Shown here: piece by piece, positions 57,161 to 64,000 of the stretch | Layout of the letters: the number at the start of each line of letters is the position of its first letter | How positions within the stretch are numbered: the stretch's first letter is position 1 | DNA from: Ligustrum vulgare | Taxonomy: Eukaryota; Streptophyta; Magnoliopsida; Lamiales; Oleaceae | NCBI GenBank assembly: GCA_963555705.1 | Contig: OY743187.1 | Span: 16,196,133 to 16,260,132, forward strand | DNA length: 64,000 nt | Direction: 5' to 3' | Notes under the pieces: model-generated | Seen by the model: only the letters and a program-made list of their open reading frames with translations | Database searches by the model: none | Told to the model about the DNA's origin: nothing | Made by a program: the position numbers and the translations under genes

Positions 57161-57815
57161 TAGAGATGACAAAAAAATCCGATCCGTCCGGTCGATCTGT
57201 CGACCCGATCCGATCCGATCCGAAAAAATCCCGATCCGTGGATCGACGGATCGAAATTTATGTGATCCGCCCCGATCCGAAAATTTACGGAGCGGATTTG
57301 GATCGGGGCTGATCCGATCCGCGATCCGACATTTTTTTTAATATATTTTTTTTATCATGTATAAAAATCTAATATGTAAATTTTGTAGTAAACTTTAATT
57401 TCTGGGAATAACCTGCAATCTTTGCATTTTAAAGAAAACACATTTTTCATGTTCTTCATTTGAAGAAAGAATTCCAATAAGTGATGGCAAAAAACTCGAT
57501 CTGTTGAATCAGCGAATCGACCTCTATACGTCAACGTCTTGTTTCAATAAAATAAATAAAAATTAATAAAATAAATAAATTTTCTAATTTTTTTTAAAAA
57601 GATTTAATTTAAAATATATTTAAAAAAATTAAAAATAAATAAAAAAATAATTCGACGGATCGGTCCACGGATCGATGGACCGATCTGCCCGACCCGAACC
57701 CGATCCGCCCCGAGCCGACCCGAAATTTGACGGAACGCGGGGCGGATCTGGATCGGGCCAAAAAGATTCGAGACGGGGTGGATCGGGGGTCCGATCCGAC
57801 CCGTTGCCAACACTA
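57161..57815. mobile_element. Non-autonomous hAT-type MITE with CGATCC subterminal repeats
   Basis: The ends TAGAGATGACAA and TTGCCAACACTA are imperfect inverted repeats. They are flanked by an exact 8-bp duplication tactagac (57153-57160, 57816-57823). Both arms are dense in GATCCGATCC/CGGATCGG and the core is AT-rich. 655 bp, no coding sequence. Confidence 0.9.
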
Positions 57816-57823
57816 TACTAGAC

Positions 57824-58744
57824 ATATTGGTTTAGTGTTGATAAAGGATAACGTTATCATTTACAATATTTAGAGCATCCTCAATCGTTATCTATAATAG
57901 ATATTTTTAGCGTTTTACATTCTCAAAGTCATCAGAATGGTCTCCAATGATGGAATATAAAGCGGATGTAGTTTAGAATTTCGGCAAAACATGTAAATTT
58001 AGATGCAAATTTGCATCTTCTTTTACATCTTCTAATGGAACAAAATCAACCCAAAAAGCTATCAGTCCATAAAATCTTGATGTGAGATATACAACTTAAA
58101 TTTATTATATTAATTTACATTACAAATTGAGTTTTTTTAATATTAATTTGCACATTTTTATTTTTTAATATTTCTTTTATTAACCAAATTTAGAATTTTT
58201 TATATCAATTTATCCGTAATATTTATATATGAAAAAATAAAAAATTAAATTAACATAAAATTTACAAGCAATTTTTTTTCCCGCAAAAATTGAATTGAAT
58301 TACATCTATTCATTAGAAAAAAAATTTAATTTAAATCCACCAAGTTATAATCATATAAATAGAGATGTAAAAGTGATTTCGAATGTGTTAATTTATAAGC
58401 ATGTGTTCGTTAAAGGGAATATTTTACTTTATAAACCAAGTTATAATCTACACAATTTCTCTTATAACTTTTTAACCCTATATTTTTTTTCTCTCTACTT
58501 TTCAACAACACATATTAAAAAAAAAAAACCAAATTGTAATTTGAAAGTTGTTACCAAACAATTTTTTTTAGATCATGATTGGAAATGCCCTTGAACATAT
58601 GTTTGACTTTCGCACCATTTGGCGGCGTGTGGTCTTTTTTTTTTTCTAGGTAAGATGTATGGTTGAAAATTGAAGAGAGAAAATATGTGTGTTTAAAAAA
58701 TTGTTTGGAAAAATGTGTTTTTAATAAACTGGTTTATAAATTGT
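57824..58744. other. AT-rich DNA with MITE-like pieces
   Basis: Pieces resembling the Tourist-like core are at 58395-58565 and, in the opposite orientation, 58620-58744. I could not define clean ends. Confidence 0.5.
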
Positions 58745-59700
58745 AATCTATATCTATATTTTTTTATATAAAAATAAAGTTTTTACCAAAAATAACACAC
58801 ACACTTTTCCCGTCTAAGTGCACTTACTAAATTTGGAAAGGTTTTGCCAATACAAAAACTAAAAAATAAATGAAAAATGATTGCATTTTAGAAAGTATAA
58901 TGATTGCGAATTTGAATTACACTTTTGAGCACTACATGTATTTGTTCCCAAATAAAAAAAATAAAAATAAAAACATTTTTAGCACTGCTAAATTATATAA
59001 AAAATAATGGTATTTAAATTTTTTTTTTAAAAAACAAAAAATGTGATGTTTTCAAGGTAAAAATTAGTAATTGAAAAGTAGATAAAAAATATGTGTGATT
59101 AAAAATATTTTGTCAAACAGAGTTGCTTCGTTCCAATTTCTAAAAAGAACAATTTAAAATTCTATATAATCTTATTATGAATCTTAACTTCAATTTTTAT
59201 TTATTTATTTATTTTTTTTGTGAAAAATCTATATATATATATATATATAAACAAAGTCTTTACAAAAAATAAAGCACACACACTTTCCCGCCAAAATATT
59301 CTTGCTAAATTTGGAAATGTTTTACCAAAAGCACAAAAAATTAAAAAATAAATGAAAAATGATTGCATTTTGGAAAGTGTAATTATTGCAAATTTGAATT
59401 ACACTTTTGAGCAATACATACATTTGTTCACAAATAAAAAAAAAAAAAAATCGTTTTTAGCACTGTTAAATTATATAAAAAATAATTGTAGTTAAATTTT
59501 TTTATTTAAAAACAGAGAATGTGATGTTTTTGAGGTAAAAATTAGTGATCGAAAAGTGGAAAGAAAAATATGTGTAATTAAAAAGTAGTTTAAAAACGAG
59601 TTTTTTAAAAATATTTTGTCAAATAGAGATGTTTCGTTCCAATTTCTAAAAAAGGACAATTTAAAATTCTCTATAATCTTATTATGAATCTTAACTTCCT
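58745..59700. repeat. Diverged two-copy tandem duplication, ~470 bp unit
   Basis: 58750-59208 and 59222-59698 share long stretches in the same order: ACACACTTTCCCG, AAATGAAAAATGATTGCATTTT, AATTTGAATTACACTTTTGA, AGCACTG.TAAATTATAT and CTTCGTTCCAATTTCTAAAA. They differ at many sites. The second copy begins with a (TA)n run. Confidence 0.75.
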
Positions 59701-61223
59701 TTTTTTTTTTTTTTTTTTTTTTGGAAAATATGAAAAAATTACATCAAAATCATTATAAGTCTAATTTAAAAAATAAATAGATAATTGTCTATTGTTATAA
59801 AAAAGTATTCAATATCCGTAATTTAGAAATTTTGTTAAATTAATTAAAAAAAATTATTCAAAAATATTCTGCGTAATCATAGTATAACTAATTTGGTAAA
59901 GTAACATTAAATTATTTCTAAAGATATAAAATTATATTATAAAATGTGTTGAAAAATATTTAAATAACTCGAAAATGTTTTAGTTTAAAGAACGAAAAAT
60001 ATTTTAGTTTAAAGAACTTAAGAACATTCCTTATATTGTGTATTTTTTTTTATAAGTTTTTCAATTATATTATATAAACAAATAAAAAAATTTAAATGAC
60101 TAATTTAAAAATCTTCTTTCAAATCGAATAATTTCATACTTGATTGAATATAATTTTCTATCATATATAATGACAATTAACAATAGTTAGAAGTAATCAC
60201 TCTCGCATGTTGGAATGTATTTGAAAAATCCTACGGGTAACTATCAGTGTTAAATTTATGTTTAAGCATGTGTTCGATAAACTTGTAAAATTGGTTTACA
60301 AACTATTTTATAAATCACTTTTTTAATCATACACATTATTGTATTATTTTGAAGTCGAAAAATATGTAATATAGGCGTCAGCGAAGATCTCAACAAGAAG
60401 TTTAATACAATATAACAAGTGAGAGTAAACTGTAAAAATATTGTCCGTAAAATCGTCCAAAAGATCAAATGTCAAAGTTTTAATTTATATTTTTTACTTT
60501 ATTTTAAATTATATCATTTAAGTTATATAATACTCCGTATTCAGAAAACCTGAAATAGTTCGACCTGAAATAGGCAACAAGTCAAGTCATGGTTCGAAGA
60601 TTGAATCGGGTTATACCGGGGTCGAATCGATTTTAATTAAAAAATAAATAATTATTTCAAAGAACAGAAAAATTTCTAAAAAAAAATATTTTAAAAATAA
60701 AACGACATGTACTCATTTGTAGTAAAATTAAATAAATAAAAAATATAACAACAATATATTCTTTACCAATTCAAAAGCAAATATAGATTTATGGTTGTAA
60801 ATAATTTAATATATATAAAAAAAAAAGATAAAAATAACTTATTTTAGAAAAAAAAATTTAGCAAACAAATAAATAGTAAATAAAACTTTTTTTTGAAGAG
60901 ACAAATAATTTTAAAAAGAAAAAAAAAAACTTATAATGATTATAATTTCTTATTTTTTATTAGTTTTGTAAATATTGCATTTCCTATTTTAATTACTTTT
61001 TTTTTAAAATTTTGAATTCGATATAAAATATTATTGTACTATATTTTTATTTAATATAATTATATAATTAATATATTTTTATAAATTTTGTTTGAAATCA
61101 TTATAAAAACTAATCGCACAAGTGAAAATTATAGTTATTGACTTAAAAAACACAAGGTGACTTTTTTCAAATCTTCTTAAACCGTACACGTTTCCTAATC
61201 TCACTTTCCAGAGACACGCTCAG
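59701..61223. other. AT-rich DNA upstream of SEC61-gamma
   Basis: A T-run at about 59701-59721; otherwise very AT-rich with no gene. The last 100-200 bp should be the SEC61-gamma promoter. Confidence 0.55.
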
Positions 61224-61230
61224 TATAAAA
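61224..61230 (+). promoter_or_regulatory. TATA box of SEC61-gamma
   Basis: TATAAAA, 61 bp before the ATG, leaving a leader of about 30 nt. Confidence 0.6.
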
Positions 61231-61284
61231 TGGCTACGCTTTAGTCAAAACCCCAAACTTGAGATCTGACGAAGAGAAGAGGAG

Positions 61285-61593
61285 ATGGATGCTTTGGATT
61301 CAGTTTTCGATCCACTAAGAGATTTCGCCAAGGACAGTATTCGTCTCGTCAAGCGGTGCCACAAGCCTGATCGTAAAGGTACAAATCCTGTATCCTCATT
61401 GTACAAACCGATATTTCTGTTATTAAAGGTTAAATTTATGAATGTAATATGATTTGTGCCTTTTTATGTATGTGTAGAATTCACGAAGGTGGCGACTCGA
61501 ACAGCGATTGGGTTCGTGGTTATGGGATTTGTTGGATTCTTTGTGAAGTTGATTTTCATTCCCATCAATAACATTATTGTTGGTGCTACTTAG
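61285..61593 (+). CDS. SEC61G: Protein transport protein SEC61 subunit gamma (two exons)
   Basis: Exon 1 is 61285-61378, intron 61379-61477 (GTACAAATCC...GTGTAG, phase 1), exon 2 is 61478-61593 with stop TAG. The product is 69 residues, the normal size. It begins [20 protein letters not shown] and has a basic cytosolic stretch ([13 protein letters not shown]). It ends in one membrane-spanning helix (about residues 38-60, [20 protein letters not shown]). SEC61-gamma is the small tail-anchored subunit of the ER translocon, clamping the two halves of SEC61-alpha. A further donor-like GT at 61600 suggests an intron in the 3' UTR. No damage seen. Confidence 0.95.
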
Positions 61594-62480
61594 TTCTTTA
61601 GGTATCCTCCTTCATTCGTAATTTCTCCTCTGATCTGATACGATTACGAATACTATTTGGATTTTATGTTTCGTGAAGTATTGGATTTAGATGTCTGGCA
61701 AGGTGTTTATAAACAAACGGGGTAGGTGACTGGTGGTGAAGTGGGTAGTAATGGTATGTTCTATGAAATGTGCGTATAAATAGTTTATTTGACTAAAGGT
61801 ATTTCTCATCGAGGTGATTATAAACACAGAAAAATGAGCCAAAGATAGGCTTTAATTTGGTTAGCCTCTGAATTTCAATAAAATCCTTGCTTTTTAACTG
61901 GCTTCAGGCATGAAAAGTTAAATCATGATTAATAAACTGTGATTTGACTCCCATCTATGGGAAGAGTTTAACAAAGAAATTTAATTGTCGATAATTAATC
62001 AAAGTATTGCTTGATGGGATGAGTTGCTTTAATTCTATGGTTCCTATTAGGATACACTTCAATCTGGTGCAGTGAACTTTGTTTTTATAAAAAAAATAGA
62101 ATTGGATCTGATAAACTTGGGCTGAGGTGGTCTCTCAAGGCATATAAGAGTAGGTTCATGTAAAACTCAAAGTATCGTTGTTTAATTATCCTTATGTTTG
62201 GATTTGACGATACAATACCATAATCAAAATGTACAACTGCCCAAGCGACAAGACTTCATAAATGTAGCCATTGGAGCCATTGTAAAAATCAGTGATAAAG
62301 GGGCTGAAGTTGAGGTCCCAATCTAAAAGCATGGAACTCACCTGGAAATTCTTAGAATGAAATTACTCTGGTTTTTTTCTCGAGTAGTATAGTAAATTGC
62401 CTTGCCTTGCTTTGTCTACATCTAAAAGTCAAAGCAGCTGTACTTTTACAATGTGTTTGGCAGAAGTTTGTTGATAAATT

Positions 62481-62634
62481 TTGTTTATAAACGGCCACGT
62501 GACAACATTTTATTCGAAACATTTTTTTTTTTTAAAGTCAACAATTTTGGCTGGTTAAAGATTCTCGTGAATCATTTTTTACTTTTCTAAAAAATGGAAC
62601 AATGAAATGTTGTCACGTCGCCATTTATAAACAA
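62481..62634. repeat. Foldback (long inverted repeat)
   Basis: TTGTTTATAAACGGCCACGT at 62481 continues to 62515 and is the near-exact complement of 62600-62634. The arms are about 35 bp around an 84-bp T-rich loop. CACGTGAC and GTCACGTC occur in the arms. Confidence 0.8.
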
Positions 62635-62726
62635 TATTTACAAATAAGCATTCATAAATAGGTTTCCAATGTACTAACGGATAACTCCATCTTGAAGTCA
62701 ATTTTTACAGCCTAGTTCAAGATTTA

Positions 62727-62901
62727 GGTACCGTTTGGCAGCTCATTAAACCGATTATAATGGATTATTTGTATTTTCTATGTAAAATGTGTGGTTGAAA
62801 ATTGGAGAGAGAAAATATGTGTAGTTAAAAAGTATTTTGGGAAATTATGTAAATTAAAAAAGGTAATCATTGCCTTTTATAAAGAGATGCTGAACACATG
62901 C
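62727..62901. mobile_element. Tourist-like MITE with TTA duplication
   Basis: It starts GGTACCGTTTGGCAGCTC and ends GATGCTGAACACATGC, flanked by TTA (62724-62726, 62902-62904). The core has GTGTGGTTGAAAATTGGAGA as in other copies. Confidence 0.7.
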
Positions 62902-63496
62902 TTAAGGGGTATTTGCTTGTGAAATAAATTAATGAAATTTTTTGTTGGTGTCAAGGTTAAACACAGAATGATCTTGATCTGATTTCTTTTATTTCTTGTT
63001 TGAAGCAATAATTTTTAGATATGCTTTTTCAAATTGAAGTTCCAGCATGATACCAAGGAGAGCCTGTGTCAGCTGCAGCCCACTGTACTGTTGCAAATTT
63101 GCAATCCCACAAGCACTTAGACCTTAATCATATTAACAAATGTAGAAGCCTGTTTTATGCATTCCCAGCCATTTCATGCAAAACCTAAGAAGCACGAGTT
63201 AATTCTAAACACTAAAGTTCTAAAAACTGGCCTAAAATTAACACTGAAAGGTAGAGGGTGTCAAGTGTCAGAGGGTCAAATCTAGATCAAACCCCTATCG
63301 GTTTTGCTAGCAAATTGGTTGCTTTAGGGGTGAATTGGATGGGTTAGGTTGAGAACCAGACGATTCTTAGATGATTTTAATGGATTCTTGATTTCTGGAC
63401 TTTTGGCCTACAATAGGATACTTCTTGATTTTTTCGAGATGAACTGACTAGTTTGGTCAATAACACTGCTCAAAACAAGAATCCATAAACACTTAG

Positions 63497-63776
63497 TGAT
63501 GGAGATAGATAAAGATAGAGTTTAATTAGGATTTTTTGACAAGAGTTCGATTTCAAATATGTGATTTAATTAGATTAGATTAGTTTAATGTTCTATAGTA
63601 TTAGAAGTTCATTTAATTTCAATTTCTTTCCCTATAAATAGAGGGATTATTCATAGCAGTTTACACCCTTGATTATATGAATAAAAACTTATTTTCTTTG
63701 CATTTCAATTCTTCTCTTCTTGGATCCTATTTTCTCTTCTAGTTCATAATTGTTTGTTATCAACTTATATGCATCA
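63497..63776 (+). repeat. 5' LTR of a Copia element running off the window
   Basis: TGATGGAGAT...TATGCATCA, 280 bp, with inverted TGATG/CATCA ends and a TATA box (CCCTATAAATAGAGGG near 63633-63648). A near-standard primer site follows. The other LTR lies beyond 64000. Confidence 0.7.
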
Positions 63777-63786
63777 TGGGTCAATT

Positions 63787-63798
63787 TGGCATCAGAGC
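63787..63798 (+). promoter_or_regulatory. Primer-binding site (iMet-like)
   Basis: TGGCATCAGAGC differs by one base from the usual TGGTATCAGAGC and lies 10 bp after the LTR. Confidence 0.65.
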
Positions 63799-64000
63799 AA
63801 TTTGTTTTTCTTTGGCCTTCCTCAAATTCAATAAAATTCACTCCTTGAACCAATCCTTTTGTCATCACCTTCCATCACTCATCAAAGCCCTACAACCACC
63901 TTCATACAAAAAAAAAAAAAAATTGAATAGCAAAAAGTACAAGAAAATTCGTTTTCATAGTAGCAACAGTGATTTAAAAAAGCGAATTATAACAGTTAGT
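63799..64000 (+). other. Leader of the right-edge Copia element
   Basis: Non-coding start of the element interior; the window ends before any gag frame. Confidence 0.5.

Larger units (their letters stand above)
61594..63496. other. Downstream DNA of SEC61-gamma with MITEs
   Basis: No coding sequence. It holds the 3' UTR of SEC61-gamma, a foldback sequence (62481-62634) and a Tourist-like MITE (62727-62901). Confidence 0.55.

Noticed and set aside
60540..60640. GGTTCGAAGATTGAATCGGG region as a possible tRNA T-arm
   Set aside because: No matching acceptor, D or anticodon stems nearby; no tRNA or rRNA gene was found in the window.

Overview
The window is plant nuclear DNA from a eudicot. It is AT-rich and gene-poor. 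It holds an intronless chloroplast acetolactate synthase gene, a split SEC61-gamma gene, and dense Ty3/Gypsy and Ty1/Copia retrotransposons with hAT-type and Tourist-like MITEs. I cannot name the species. Only two ordinary host genes look intact: acetolactate synthase (24747-26726, minus strand) and SEC61-gamma (61285-61593, plus strand). A decayed molybdenum-cofactor-sulfurase-like fragment lies at 22384-23085.

Layout. 1-10011 is the 3' part of a Tat-lineage Gypsy element in plus orientation: pol with a second RNase H, integrase, an antisense accessory gene, polypurine tract and 3' LTR. Its pol is split by a solo LTR (1523-3368, TSD acgcg) and its antisense gene by an hAT MITE (6292-6722). 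11610-18385 is a decayed minus-strand Copia element with 737-bp LTRs that itself carries a solo LTR (12507-13344). 18386-24746 is mostly non-coding: microsatellites, a degenerate GTGACC repeat field and the pseudogene. 26727-31113 is non-coding DNA with several MITEs, one of them nested inside another.

31114-56230 is a retroelement nest. Its base is a second, decayed Tat-lineage Gypsy in minus orientation: a short 3' LTR, an antisense accessory gene on the plus strand, and an integrase remnant on the minus strand. Three elements sit inside it. The first is a young 10,065-bp non-autonomous Gypsy-type element with 3,253-bp LTRs (31888-41952, TSD actgt). The second is a young Tork-like Copia (44254-49434, TSD aaaat). 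The third is a gag-only Copia-like element (51549-55925, TSD aagac). 56231-64000 holds MITEs, AT-rich DNA, SEC61-gamma and, at the right edge, the 5' LTR of another Copia element.

The most interesting object is 31888-41952. Between its long LTRs it has the iMet primer-binding site, a polypurine tract and a scrap of pol, but no usable gag or pol. Instead it carries two open genes antisense to the element: an intronless LOG-type cytokinin-activating enzyme, and a small basic Cys-rich protein resembling plant-virus nucleic-acid-binding proteins. Each has a TTTAAATAG box just upstream. By-eye comparison finds about 8 differences between the two LTRs, so the insertion is recent. A mobile element carrying a hormone-activation gene next to a virus-like zinc-finger gene would be unusual. 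A wider theme is antisense cargo: all three Gypsy-type elements here carry genes opposite to pol.
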